The notes under the pieces are model-generated. The model was not told the DNA's origin and searched no databases. It was given only the letters and a program-made list of their open reading frames with translations. The position numbers were made by a program, and so were the translations under genes. A stretch of 64,000 nt of DNA from Dermacentor variabilis (lineage: Eukaryota; Arthropoda; Arachnida; Ixodida; Ixodidae): contig NC_134568.1 of the NCBI RefSeq assembly GCF_050947875.1, positions 204,507,017 through 204,571,016 on the forward strand, read 5' to 3'. Shown piece after piece: positions 23,899 to 33,837 of this stretch. The number at the start of each line of letters is the position of its first letter. The stretch's first letter is position 1.

Positions 23899-26800
23899 AT
23901 GGATTTGAAGTCGTTGCGCAAACCGAAATTGTTGGAGCTTGCAAGAGAGTTGGGTCTGGATGTCTCAGACAAACTAAGAAAACCTGAACTGCTAAAGGCT
24001 ATTCTTGAGTTAGAGGCTGAGGATGACGAGCTGTCGGAATGCCTTGAGACTATTGAAGAGAGGGAGACAGAAAAAGAAGAGCGTGAACGTAAAGAACAGA
24101 AAAAGCGAGAGCAACAAGAGAAAAAAGAAGAGCGCGAACACGCTTTGGAAATGAAGCGTCTCGAGGTAGAGATGGAACGCGCTCGTAATGGAAGTCAGGC
24201 ACACGGTGCAGGAGAACGCGTATTGTTCAAAATGACTGACCTGATGCGGCCGTTTAAGCTTGGAGAGGACATTGGTTTGTTCCTGGTTAACTTTGAGCGA
24301 ACGTGCGAGAAGCAGGGGTTCTCTCGGGAAACGTGGCCACAGCGCTTGCTCACTTTGTTACCCGGCGAGGCGGCCGACGTAGTCGCTCGCTTGGATAGAG
24401 AGGAAGCAGAGGATTTCGACAAAGTAAAATCGAGTCTGCTAAAAAAGTACCGGCTGTCTGCGGAGGCGTTCCGTCGGAAGTTTCGGGAAAATGAGAAAGG
24501 CAGAAGTGAGTCATATACAGAGTTTGCGTATAGGCTTATGTCGAACATGCAGGAGTGGCTCAAAGAAGAGAAAGCGTTTGGTGACCACGATAAAGTTCTG
24601 CAGTGCTTCGGGCTAGAACAGTTTTATAGTCGGTTACCGGAGAACGTGCGATACTGGGTCTTGGATAGGCCAGACGTGAGTACGGTGGCTAGAGCCGCTG
24701 AGCTAGCCGAGGAGTTTGTGACGCGTCGAGCTCGCGGAGCTAAGGACGGTCAAAAGGGTGAATTTGGCTCCAAGTCTGAGAGGCCAAGGTTCACGCCCAT
24801 GAGATTTAAGGGGGACACGCGTAGTGAGGATGCGAGTGAAAGCAATCCGACCAAACGTAAAGAGACGGCAGCCGAAGCCGAACGCAGAAAGCGGTTCGAG
24901 ATGAGGCGAGCGGGCGTTTGTTATACGTGCCAGAAGCCGGGTCAGTTTTCGGCGCAGTGTCCGGAAACAACACCAAAAGTTGTGTTTTTTTCAATAGGCA
25001 GCACGGACGAGAACATGAAGCTTCTCGAGCCTTACATGCGAGACCTCCTCGTGAACGGGAAAGAGTGCCGAGTGCTTCGCGATTCCGCAGCTACGATGGA
25101 TGTAGTTCACCCGTCTTATGTAGAACCCCATATGTTCACGGGCGAGTGCGCGTGGATCAAGCAAGCCGTGGAAGCTCATAGCGTGTGTCTGCCGGTAGCA
25201 AAAGTGCTTATTGAAGGACCTTTCGGAGCGCTTGAGACGGAGGCGGCAGTGTCATCTATGCTGCCACCCCAGTACCCGTACCTATTTTCAAACAGGTCCG
25301 ATCACCTCCTGCGCGAGAAGGGGCTTTTGTTTGGTGAAGCTAGTGTTCAGGCCTTAACCAGGTCGAAGGTTCGGGAGCTCGCTGCAAAGGCGGTAGTTGC
25401 GGGGCCGACGTTATCAAACAACGAAAAAGGGTCAGAGGCGCAGCAAGCTGATATTCAGAGCACGCCCGAACAGAATAAAATTGAGTCTGTAGCGTTGAAG
25501 GCGCCAGATACTGGAGAGGAAAATCCCGACGCGGGAAAGTTAGAAGAGCTATCTACTGATTTGCTCATCGCGCCTACGTCAGACGGACTTGATAGGTTGC
25601 TAAAAGTCAGCCGGACGGCTTTGATAGCCGAGCAAAAAAAGGATGGCAGCCTGGAAAACGTGCGCTGCAATGTCAAAGAAGGTATCGCCAGGAAAACTGC
25701 GCGTTTTGTGGAAAGAGGTGGAGTCCTGTACCGGAAGTATCTAGACCGCCGAGGAGTGGAGTTCGATCAGCTGGTCGTGCCTCAATGCTATCGTCAGGAT
25801 CTGTTGCGCTTGTCACATGGGGGTTCGTGGTCCGGACACCTAGGAGTTAAGAAAACTAAGGACCGTCTCTTGCAAGAGTACTATTGGCCAGGGTGTTTTC
25901 GGGACGCAGACCATTTCGTGAGGACATGTGACACTTGTCAGCGGGTGGGCAAACCAGGGGACAAATCGAGGGCGCCGTTGAAATTGGTACCTATCATTAC
26001 GGAGCCTTTTAGACGGCTCGTTATTGATACAGTGGGACCTCTGCCGGTAACAGCCACGGGGTACAGACACATTTTGACTGTGATCTGCCCAGCGACAAAG
26101 TTCCCTGAAGCAGTGCCGCTTAAAGAACTCAGCTCAGTTGAGATAGTTAATGCACTACTGTCCATATTTGCGCGAGTTGGTTTTCCTGCAGAAATTCAAT
26201 CAGATCAGGGCACAGTGTTTACTAGCGCTTTGACGACAACTTTTCTCGAAAGGTGTGGGGTAAAGCTGCTACACAGCTCCGTGTACCACCCACAGTCGAA
26301 TTCCGTTGAGAAGCTCCACTCCGTCATGAAGCGCGTGTTGAGAGCCTTGTGTTTTGAACATCAAACTGACTGGGAGCTGTGTCTGCCTGGGGTGATGTTT
26401 GCTTTAAGGACCGCGCCGCATGCGGCTACGGGGTTTTCGCCAGCTGAACTGGTGTACGGTCGCTCGCTTCGATCTCCGCTTCGCATGCTTCGAGAATCAT
26501 GGGAAGGTAGGGGCGACGACCCAGTCGTGGTGGAGTACGTGCTTAAGCTCCTCGAACGCTTAAGAAGGGCACAGGAGTTGTCAGGTGAAGCAATGACAAA
26601 GGCCCAGCAGAGGGCCAAGGTTTATTATGATCGGACAGCCAGGGCCCGTCGTTTTGAGGTTGGCGATGAGGTCATGATATTGCGCACATCGCTAAACAAC
26701 AAACTAGACGTGCAGTGGGAGGGCCCAGCGCGAATTGTTCAGAAACTGTCGGACGTTAACTACGTGGTAAGTCTGCCAGGAAAGCGGAAAGCACAGCAAG

Positions 26801-28344
26801 TTTACCACTGTAATCTGCTCAAACCTTATAGACAAAGGGAAGCAGTGGTGTGCATGATGGTAAACGTTCCTGAAGAGCTTCCGGTCGAGCTTCCGGGACT
26901 AGGCTCAGTGACGAACAGGGAAGACACCGGTCAAGTCATTAGTGACCTTATCAGTAAAGCACCGCTGTCGCCTGAGCAGAAAACCGAACTACACCAGCTA
27001 TTACAAGAGTTTCAAGGTCTGTTCTCTGAGAGGCCTGGTAGGACTTCTGTACTTACTCATGATATAGAACTTACCTCCACAGAGCCAGTACGATCCAAGG
27101 CGTATCGGGTGTCACCCCGCCAGAGCGATATTATGGAGGCTGAGGTAAAGAAAATGCTACAGCTCGGTGTTATTGAGGCAGGTGAGAGTGATTATACCTC
27201 CCCTTTGATTTTAGTTGAGGTACCGGGCAAGGAACCTCGTCCTTGCGTCGACTACCGCAGGCTTAATTCCATCACTAAGGATCAAATTTATCCGATCCCT
27301 AACATCGAGGAGCGCCTTGAGAAAGTTAGTAGCGCTCAGTTTATTTCCACCCTAGATCTTGTCAGGGGTTATTGGCAGGTTCCACTTACAGAAGAGGCTA
27401 GTAGGTATGCGGCGTTCATTTCACCAATGGGAACATTCCGTCCTAAAGTGTTGAGTTTTGGTTTGAAGAACGCGCCATACTGTTTTTCAAGTCTCATGGA
27501 TAAAGTGTTGCGGGGACAGCAAGAATTCGCTTTACCGTATCTAGACGACGTAGCGATATTCTCCGCATCCTGGTCTGAGCATATGACACACTTGCGGGCA
27601 GTGCTAACCCGCCTGCGCGAAGCAGGCTTGACAGTAAAGGCTCCTAAGTGCCAGTTAGCACCGGCCGAGGTTGTCTACCTCGGTCACGTGTTTGGTCAGG
27701 GTCGTCGCCGCCCCTCTGAAATAAAAGTGGCCGCTGTGCGAGACTTTCCGCAACCGCGCACAAAGACCGATATTCGGTCGTTCTTAGGTGTCGCCGGCTA
27801 CTATCAGAGGTACATCCCTAGGTACTCTGATATCGCGGCTCCCCTGACGGATGCTCTAAGAAAGACAGAGCCTCAAACAGTCGTCTGGGACGAGACAAAG
27901 GAAAGAGCTTTTAGCGCCCTAAAGAGTGCCCTAACAAGCCAGCCTGTGCTACGATCGCCAGACTATACAAAAGGGTTCATTGTTCAGTGCGATGCTAGTG
28001 AGCGAGGCATGGGCGTTGTACTGTGCCAACGGGAAAATGGAGAAGTAGAACACCCCGTCCTGTATGCTAGTCGTAAGCTGACCAGTCGTGAGCAGGCGTA
28101 TAGCGCCACCGAGAAAGAGTGTGCATGTCTCGTGTGGGCCGTTCAGAAATTGTCATGCTATCTAGCCGGCTCGAGGTTTATCATTGAGACAGATCACTGC
28201 CCTCTCCAATGGCTGCAGACCATCTCTCCCAAAAATGGCCGCCTCCTGCGCTGGAGCCTCGCTTTACAACAATATTCCTTTGAGGTGCGTTACAAAAAGG
28301 GGAGTCTCAACGGTAACGCCGATGGCTTAAGTCGAAGCCCCTAA
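23899..28344 (+). CDS. Element B GAG-PR-INT-RT-RNaseH polyprotein
   Basis: An intact 1481-residue frame from ATG to TAA. Residues 1-40 hold two SAP-like helical repeats and 55-96 a charged coiled coil. About 190-278 resembles a SCAN/capsid C-terminal fold (FRRKFRE, YTEFAYRL, EQFYSRLP). The zinc knuckle at 341-354 has Gln349 where His is expected. The protease motif is D395-S-A. Integrase has H640, H647, C677, C680, then D710, D769, E804, and a C-terminal WEGPARI segment. RT carries YLDD at 1214-1217. RNase H has D1365, D1432 and D1475. The INT-before-RT order matches Gmr1-like Gypsy elements. All polymerase and integrase catalytic residues are present, so only the knuckle looks impaired. Confidence 0.93.
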   Translation: MDLKSLRKPKLLELARELGLDVSDKLRKPELLKAILELEAEDDELSECLETIEERETEKEERERKEQKKREQQEKKEEREHALEMKRLEVEMERARNGSQAHGAGERVLFKMTDLMRPFKLGEDIGLFLVNFERTCEKQGFSRETWPQRLLTLLPGEAADVVARLDREEAEDFDKVKSSLLKKYRLSAEAFRRKFRENEKGRSESYTEFAYRLMSNMQEWLKEEKAFGDHDKVLQCFGLEQFYSRLPENVRYWVLDRPDVSTVARAAELAEEFVTRRARGAKDGQKGEFGSKSERPRFTPMRFKGDTRSEDASESNPTKRKETAAEAERRKRFEMRRAGVCYTCQKPGQFSAQCPETTPKVVFFSIGSTDENMKLLEPYMRDLLVNGKECRVLRDSAATMDVVHPSYVEPHMFTGECAWIKQAVEAHSVCLPVAKVLIEGPFGALETEAAVSSMLPPQYPYLFSNRSDHLLREKGLLFGEASVQALTRSKVRELAAKAVVAGPTLSNNEKGSEAQQADIQSTPEQNKIESVALKAPDTGEENPDAGKLEELSTDLLIAPTSDGLDRLLKVSRTALIAEQKKDGSLENVRCNVKEGIARKTARFVERGGVLYRKYLDRRGVEFDQLVVPQCYRQDLLRLSHGGSWSGHLGVKKTKDRLLQEYYWPGCFRDADHFVRTCDTCQRVGKPGDKSRAPLKLVPIITEPFRRLVIDTVGPLPVTATGYRHILTVICPATKFPEAVPLKELSSVEIVNALLSIFARVGFPAEIQSDQGTVFTSALTTTFLERCGVKLLHSSVYHPQSNSVEKLHSVMKRVLRALCFEHQTDWELCLPGVMFALRTAPHAATGFSPAELVYGRSLRSPLRMLRESWEGRGDDPVVVEYVLKLLERLRRAQELSGEAMTKAQQRAKVYYDRTARARRFEVGDEVMILRTSLNNKLDVQWEGPARIVQKLSDVNYVVSLPGKRKAQQVYHCNLLKPYRQREAVVCMMVNVPEELPVELPGLGSVTNREDTGQVISDLISKAPLSPEQKTELHQLLQEFQGLFSERPGRTSVLTHDIELTSTEPVRSKAYRVSPRQSDIMEAEVKKMLQLGVIEAGESDYTSPLILVEVPGKEPRPCVDYRRLNSITKDQIYPIPNIEERLEKVSSAQFISTLDLVRGYWQVPLTEEASRYAAFISPMGTFRPKVLSFGLKNAPYCFSSLMDKVLRGQQEFALPYLDDVAIFSASWSEHMTHLRAVLTRLREAGLTVKAPKCQLAPAEVVYLGHVFGQGRRRPSEIKVAAVRDFPQPRTKTDIRSFLGVAGYYQRYIPRYSDIAAPLTDALRKTEPQTVVWDETKERAFSALKSALTSQPVLRSPDYTKGFIVQCDASERGMGVVLCQRENGEVEHPVLYASRKLTSREQAYSATEKECACLVWAVQKLSCYLAGSRFIIETDHCPLQWLQTISPKNGRLLRWSLALQQYSFEVRYKKGSLNGNADGLSRSP

Positions 28345-28830
28345 CGTAGGAATCAGCCTCAAAATTGTTTGTTACTGATGTTTTTCTTCCTGAGGCAGGA
28401 TTTTTTTTAACATATTGCTTTTGTTTAGTGTTTCAAAGTGATGATATGCTTTCTAGTGCAATTTTTCAATTTGTGGACGCGTTCTGAGTGATGCTAGACT
28501 ACTGTAAGGAACTAGGCAGTGGTATAAAAAGGGGAAAGAGCCTGGCAGGGCTTAGTGAGGGTTGTGCCGTGCTTGCTGACTGAGCGGTTGAGTTTTCAGC
28601 GTAGTTCTAACGCTTGCCGGGAACGAGAACAAAAATGTGAACTCTCCCGAAGTCACTTTGCAGTGTCCCGTGCGAACCTGAACGAGAGAACGAGGCCTTC
28701 TCTGTGCGCTGCGCTCAAGAAACGTCAAGGGACGCCCGACTTCGGTTATGAGCATCATCGAGCGACATCCCTCCGGACAGCGGATGCAGTCCCCTGTCCA
28801 TCGGGATCTCCTTTCCCCGGCGGGGCGGTC
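28345..28830 (+). other. Element B 3' non-coding region with TATA-like box
   Basis: Between the stop codon and the 3' LTR lie 486 bp without a conserved protein. A TTTTTTTT run is at about 28,402, and GGTATAAAAAGGGG is near 28,519. The bases just before the LTR (CGGCGGGGCGGTC) are G-rich but not a clean polypurine tract. The TATA-like box may be an internal promoter or part of an older captured LTR. Confidence 0.5.
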
Positions 28831-29657
28831 TGTTGCGTTTCGCCTGCGACACGTGGTTTTGCCGGCGCGACGGCGGCGGGGCGGCGGACATTTTGGCCCG
28901 ATCGTCGTCACCGCAACACTCATCGCCAGGTGTTTCCAGGCGCGTCTGCGGCGATGCGACCGCCTAGGGATTTCGTTCCAGTCATTGTGCCCGAAACAGG
29001 CGAGGCCAAAGCAGGGATCTCCTTCCAGTTATTGGGCCCGAAACAGGCGATGCCAAAGCAGGGATCTCGTTCCAGTCATTGTGCCCGAAACAGGCGATGC
29101 CAAAGCAGGGACCATCTTCTCGTTACAGTCATTGTGTCCGACCGGCAGCGCCACGACAGTGTGCTGCGCAGCGCCACGACAGTATGCTGCGCAGCGCCAC
29201 GACAGTGTGCTGCGCAGCGCCACGACCAGGTGCTACGAGATCGTGCGCAGCGCCACGACATGGTGCTACGGCGTCGCTACGACAGTGTGCGTCACCATTA
29301 GCCCATTGTACATTCACGTGCTCGTCTTTTGAGGGGTTCCTTCTTGCCCTCAACTGCGAGAGTATAAAAACAGCTGCCCCCGGACGCCAGAAGAGGGCTC
29401 CGATTTCTTCTGTTGAGTGAAGTGCTCTCCCGTCTCTCTACTTCGGTCAAACCTGACCGCCAACTCTTTGCGATGTTAAAATAAACAAGTTGTTTCGTTG
29501 TTACCTGTCGACTCATGCTTTGCCGGGACCTTCGGATGCTTGCAGTTGTACCCCAGGCCGCCAGGCCAACGCTACCCTTGGGGCTTGCGACCCAGGTACA
29601 ACCACGGGCGTCAGCGCCGAGTTCCCAACAGATCGTACCAGCAGTCAGATCCAAATA
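28831..29657 (+). repeat. Element B 3' LTR (827 bp)
   Basis: It is the same length as the 5' LTR, with no difference found in bases 1-797, then 10 differences in the last 30 (29,628-29,657). It ends in ATA where the 5' copy ends in ACA. TATA box and AATAAA signal sit at the equivalent places (about 29,363 and 29,480). The duplication GCGG follows directly. Confidence 0.92.
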
Positions 29658-30844
29658 GCGGTGTCAAACTACGGTCAGAAGCGGGAGCCGATTCACTTGC
29701 CGTGAGGCGCTCCGGGATAGGCGGACCAGGGATCGTTGTTGTGACCATTGCCGGCGCCAGGAAACGTTGATGGCGGATCGTATCGTGATGTCTCCCTGCG
29801 CCGACGACAGAACCGAGCTATGTGCCCGGTAGCACCACAACAGTAACACACAGGAGGTTGGCGATACGCACTGTACTCCTGAAAGCATTGTCGCGGCGCT
29901 GGGGAACAAACGCATCTTCACGTGGATCCTGGTGTGTAACGGCTTGCTGACGAGGATAGCTGAAGCGGTGTTCGTACCTCGACTCTCGGTAGCGATTACG
30001 CTGCGGCCTCGGTGGCGATCGAGAACTGTAGTTATAGTCCTCGACGCCAGTTGCAGCGATAGAACCATGATAAGAGGGGCCCGGAATTGGCGCAGCATCA
30101 TAAGGTGTCGAGCGCGCGTGTCGGGTGAGCTCTACCCGCACAATATCGCGTATTGTACACGCGAGATCAAAAGACGTGTAGTCACCAACGTTTGAAACGG
30201 TAGTCGGTAATCGACCTAATTTAGGCGTGATACGCCGAATCTTCAGGGTCTCGAATGTACGACAATGCCGCATGACGTCAGCTACTGTGCCACGATTCTC
30301 ATTGCCGATGAGGAAATGATATACATCCTCAGCCATTCCTTTTAAGAGGTGGCCGACCTTATTTTCCTCCGACATGCAAGGGTTGACGGTCTTGCAGAAC
30401 TTCAATATAGCCTCAATATACGTCGAGCACGTCTGGCCTGGGTCTTGGTCTTTTTGCAGCAGCGTTTGTTCAGCCTGCTTCCTCTTCGCGACTGAGTCCC
30501 CAAAACACTCCGTTATTCCGGACACGAACCGATCCCACGTCCCGAGGGTGTGCTCATGGCTGTCAAACCACACAAGCGCGGTGTCCGTTAAAAAAACAAC
30601 ACGTTGGACAGCTGAGTTACTGCATCCCAATGGTAATAGTTGCTCACCCGCTTGTAGTGTGTGAGGCACTCATCCACGTCCTCGCCAGATTTGCCACCGA
30701 ATATACGAGGATCTATATCAGGTACTGACGCTGCCAGGGACCAGCCGCGGCTGAGGCAAGTACCGAAGGGGCTGCTGTAACCAGGGCATGGGCTGCAGCT
30801 GCAGGAATGGGGACATTACGGGTTTCGGCATCACCACGAGACAT
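29658..30844 (-). pseudogene. Element A GAG (5' and central part)
   Basis: Minus-strand coding begins at an ATG at 30,844 (MSRGDAETRN) soon after the primer site. After at least one frame change it continues as a 283-codon frame (30,669-29,818) containing FGDSVAKRKQAEQTLLQ and HLLKGMAEDVYHFLIGN. Equivalents in element C GAG are FGRPAVRKLRAEQRLRA and HILKGIDDGAFQMLLA. A CCHC knuckle CYCCGATGHIARFC lies at about 29,840 in a neighbouring frame. The frame continues SDRSLTP up to the insertion point of element B, and its remainder is at 22,716 leftward. The capsid-type role is inferred from family. Confidence 0.87.
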
Positions 30845-30905
30845 GTCGACCACCAGCGGCAACGGGGGCAGGCCAGCAAGGCGGCGGCTTCGGCGTAGAT
30901 CTGGT

Positions 30906-30923
30906 GGTTCAGCACCTCCGCCA
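30906..30923 (-). promoter_or_regulatory. Element A primer binding site
   Basis: On the minus strand TGGCGGAGGTGCTGAACC follows the 5' LTR after six bases. It closely parallels the site of element C (TGGTGGAGGTGCTGGGAC), which supports a shared primer tRNA ending in a sequence like AGCACCTCCACCA. Confidence 0.75.
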
Positions 30924-30929
30924 CAAAAC

Positions 30930-31085
30930 TGTTACGGACGAGGCGTGTTTATTTACAGATGATGGGTGAGATGGATGAGTCTGGGAAAAACAGTCCAACA
31001 CCGGTTTCGTCCTACGCTACGCCCCCCCTCCCTCAAAAAAAAAAAATCCGGTGTCCTCGCTTTTCGCCTCAACCAAGGCGTTACA
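30930..31085 (-). repeat. Element A 5' LTR (156 bp)
   Basis: On the minus strand it starts TGTAACGCC and ends with ACA at 30,930, a TG..CA structure similar in length to the element C LTR. An A-rich run (31,035-31,046) distinguishes it from the left copy. (CA)n and (TA)n tracts begin just outside it. Confidence 0.8.
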
Positions 31086-31091
31086 ATATAT

Positions 31092-31384
<293 letters not shown>

Positions 31385-31486
31385 CGTATTTTACGTCGGG
31401 TCCTGCGTGCTGAACTTTGAAGAAAACCCCTATATATATATATATATATATATCGAGAAGAACGAGAAGAGAGGAGCCCGTTTTTT

Positions 31487-31730
31487 ATTAGTCATATCAT
31501 AAGGAGCCAACAAACAATGACACGAAGGACAGCATAGGGGAAATTATCTGCAGTGTTTACATGACATAAAGAAACGTTAAATAAATGGAAATGAAAGTGG
31601 ATGGAAAAACAACTGGCCGAAGGTTGGATACGAACCCACGTCTTCGCATTACGCGTGCGATGTTCTTACCACCTGAGCTACCGCGGCGCTGTTTCCCCTA
31701 CTTTCTGGGGTATGTATGTTTATCTTCCAC
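31487..31730 (-). repeat. tRNA-derived SINE, Ruka-like, copy 2
   Basis: On the minus strand the head reads GGTAGCTCAGGTGGTAAGAA (A box) and GTGGGTTCGTATCCAACC (B box), then a body with TTTTTCCATCCACTTTCATT and the AATTTCCCCTATGCTGTCC tail. It is the best-preserved polymerase III promoter among the three copies. Its 3' end lies near a short (TA)n tract at 31,431-31,453. Confidence 0.82.
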
Positions 31731-32211
31731 ACTCGCGGACAACTTTCTGTGGCTATGAAGGGAAAGCTACGCGCGCGTGGCTGCTGCACGTGTGTTACCG
31801 CGCCAAGTAGTCCGGCAGCGTTTGGCAGTGCTTTCGGTTGCTCGGAACAGACGCTGAATCGACACAGCTGCCACGTGCTTTCCCCAGACGCGGAAGGGAA
31901 AAGCCGCAAAATAGGTAAACCTTTAAACTCAGTGGTGTGTTCCGCCTTGTTGAACTGTTGCTAATGAGGTGATTATGTTTTCTCTTTCCTAGCCTAGACT
32001 AACGTGGATTAAAACACGAGACTCTTTTCAGAAGCGCTCTGACTTGTACGCGCTTTGCCTCTCTAGTTTTCGCTTCATAGCCACAAAAAGTTGTCCACGA
32101 GTATAGAACTAACCCGAGAGTGTTGGCCAGCGCCACCACTCACGGCCTTAGCGGCGGATGTGGAACATCCTTTCTGGCGTGCGCGTCACGTCCACGTGAA
32201 CGTCTTTGTTT

Positions 32212-32650
32212 GATCAGGACACCACCAAATGGCTTGCGTATTCGTCTGTCATGTAAAAGCACGGGTCACGAAGTAATTTTTTTACGCCTCTCACCCCATG
32301 ACCCCTTCACATCTGTCCTGGGGAATGTGTCAAATACCACCTGAACACTACCAATGATGAGGGGAATGACGCCGCGAATTCACCACGAATAACCTCGCTA
32401 TAAACGGGTGAGTTCTTCCGCCCTCTTGGCTTTTCTCTCTCTCTCTCTCTCTTTTCTTTTTTTTTTCAACACATTCTACTCAATTCAATCAGGACACCAC
32501 AAAATAGCTCGCGTGTTCGTCGACCATGTAAAAGCACGCGTAACGGGGACCGTGTCACGGACCTGTACACTGCCAATGATGAGGGGTTGACGAATGCGCC
32601 GTGAATAACCCCATTAGAAACGAGTTATCTCCTTGGCCCTAGGCCCTATC
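32212..32650. repeat. Diverged tandem duplication
   Basis: A unit starting ATCAGGACACCAC at 32,213 recurs at about 32,487, sharing TGTAAAAGCACG and CCAATGATGAGGGG in the same order. The second copy is shortened. A CT-rich tract (about 32,434-32,452) separates them. No known family or function. Confidence 0.65.
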
Positions 32651-32775
32651 CCTCAGGCGGTTTGCATTCTTTTTTCCCTATCCCTCTTTTTTCAGTCCTT
32701 TCATTCTTTAATTGCGTGTTTATCTTTCTCTACCTAAAGAAACATATAAAAAGGCCATTACGAGAATTTACTGTA

Positions 32776-32820
32776 TCCCTTGGAAAAGGTCGGCCCACCG
32801 ACCGAAAATATTGAGTAAAT
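32776..32820 (+). ncRNA. Decayed hammerhead-like hairpin motif
   Basis: GGTCGGCCCACCGACC (32,788-32,803) folds into a short stem and is followed by GAAAATATTGAG, the same layout as GGCTGGTCCACCAGCC-GAAAACGTTAAG in the palindrome at 31.3 kb. The stem bases differ in pairs, keeping the fold. The expected CUGANGA before the stem is lost (TTGGAAA), so it should not cleave. Confidence 0.35.
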
Positions 32821-32889
32821 AAACCAAAGGTAACTGCGAACTTATGCTGCTCATCTTTCAAGATACGTTTGGCCCAGTGCGACATACAG

Positions 32890-33010
<121 letters not shown>

Positions 33011-33014
<4 letters not shown>

Positions 33015-33191
33015 GCATGTTCGATGTGTGCGCGATTACTTTATTGCAAAATACTGCACAGAGTGAACTAGCGTGCTTTTCTTTCTGTTCCTTTACGAAC
33101 CTTTGTACCTTATGTGTGCTCCTGACTTCCTTCACGTGGGGGACTAGTTTCCAGTTGCGACGGTATTTTGAGTCCGCATAGAACGGAGTAT
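33011..33191 (-). repeat. Unnamed 180-bp dispersed repeat, copy 2
   Basis: Inverted relative of the repeat at 18,189-18,365. On the minus strand it begins ATACTCCGTTCTATGCGG and ends in the (TA)n tract at 33,014, as copy 1 does. Confidence 0.7.
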
Positions 33192-33654
33192 CTATATATG
33201 TATACAGAAATGGGCAGGTGGTATATTTCTTATTTGCGGGCAAACTGCTTTCTATACAAAGGGTACCTGTACAAAGAATGCAATGGAATGCAGTTCGCGG
33301 AATTCAAATGTTAGTGGAGGTCACAGGATGGGTGTCATCAACAGGTGAGGTTGTATTGACCGTCTTCGTGCTCTCACAGAAGTTGAAGTAACTTCAAACA
33401 AAGAACAACAGCAACACTCTTCTGGCAGCTGCGACTCCTCGCACGCTCTATGCTAACATGTGACCCGCTACCCTGTATTTCACTGGCTGCGTCTTTCCAT
33501 TTTATATTTCTCACGCCCCTCCCTCGTGGACGCCTCTGAATGCATGTGTGTTGGTATTCAAAGGCCGCCTACGCTTACTCTTTCTTTTTTTCTTCTTTTT
33601 CTCTCTTTCGCTCTGACAGAGAAAATGTATATATTGCGCTCTGGGTGCTTGCAA

Positions 33655-33702
33655 TCGCACTGCTGATGAAGGCCGGAACCCGGCATAAACATCAAAATTA
33701 AT
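33655..33702 (+). ncRNA. Hammerhead-like motif (CUGAUGA core)
   Basis: CTGATGA at about 33,663 is followed by a GC-rich hairpin (AGGCCGGAACCCGGC), then ATAAACATC. Hammerhead ribozymes need CUGANGA, stem II, GAAA, a stem III that may be very short, and a NUH cleavage triplet. Here GAAA reads ATAAA, so activity is doubtful. Related motifs are at 31.3 and 32.8 kb. Penelope-like retroelements are known to carry short-stem-III hammerheads of this layout. Confidence 0.4.
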
Positions 33703-33786
33703 TGTTAGTTTTTGCCTGTTCACGTGGGCCTGCACTTTCCACTTATTGAATGCCGGATCTGAAGAACTACTTCCTTCGCGCGCGCG

Positions 33787-33836
33787 CGCACACAAACAAA
33801 CACACACACACACACACACATCATATATATATATAG
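33787..33836. repeat. (CA)n-(TA)n microsatellite
   Basis: Short CG, CA and TA dinucleotide runs preceding a SINE fragment. Confidence 0.9.
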
Positions 33837-33837
33837 T

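Larger units (their letters stand above)
22717..29657 (+). mobile_element. Element B: Gmr1-like Gypsy LTR retrotransposon
   Basis: A 6.94-kb plus-strand element with 827-bp LTRs, a single intact 1481-codon polyprotein, and a 4-bp target duplication GCGG (22,713-22,716 and 29,658-29,661). Excising it together with one GCGG rejoins the GAG frame of element A, so the boundaries are well supported. The integrase domain precedes the reverse transcriptase, unlike standard Ty3/Gypsy. Intact coding sequence and near-identical LTRs indicate a recent insertion. It lies antisense to element A and to the host cyclase gene. Confidence 0.93.
18791..31085 (-). mobile_element. Element A: decayed Ty3/Gypsy retrotransposon, interrupted
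   Basis: Reading leftward: 5' LTR (31,085-30,930), primer site, GAG, PR, RT, RNase H, integrase, purine tract, and a partial 3' LTR (18,885-18,791). The order PR-RT-RH-INT and the sequences place it with element C at 55.9 kb, in a mag-like Ty3/Gypsy group. Many frameshifts and stops kill it. Later insertions split it: element B inside GAG, and a SINE inside RT. Both ends abut TA-rich sequence, so it may have inserted into a TA microsatellite. Without the two insertions it would be about 5.2 kb. Confidence 0.9.
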
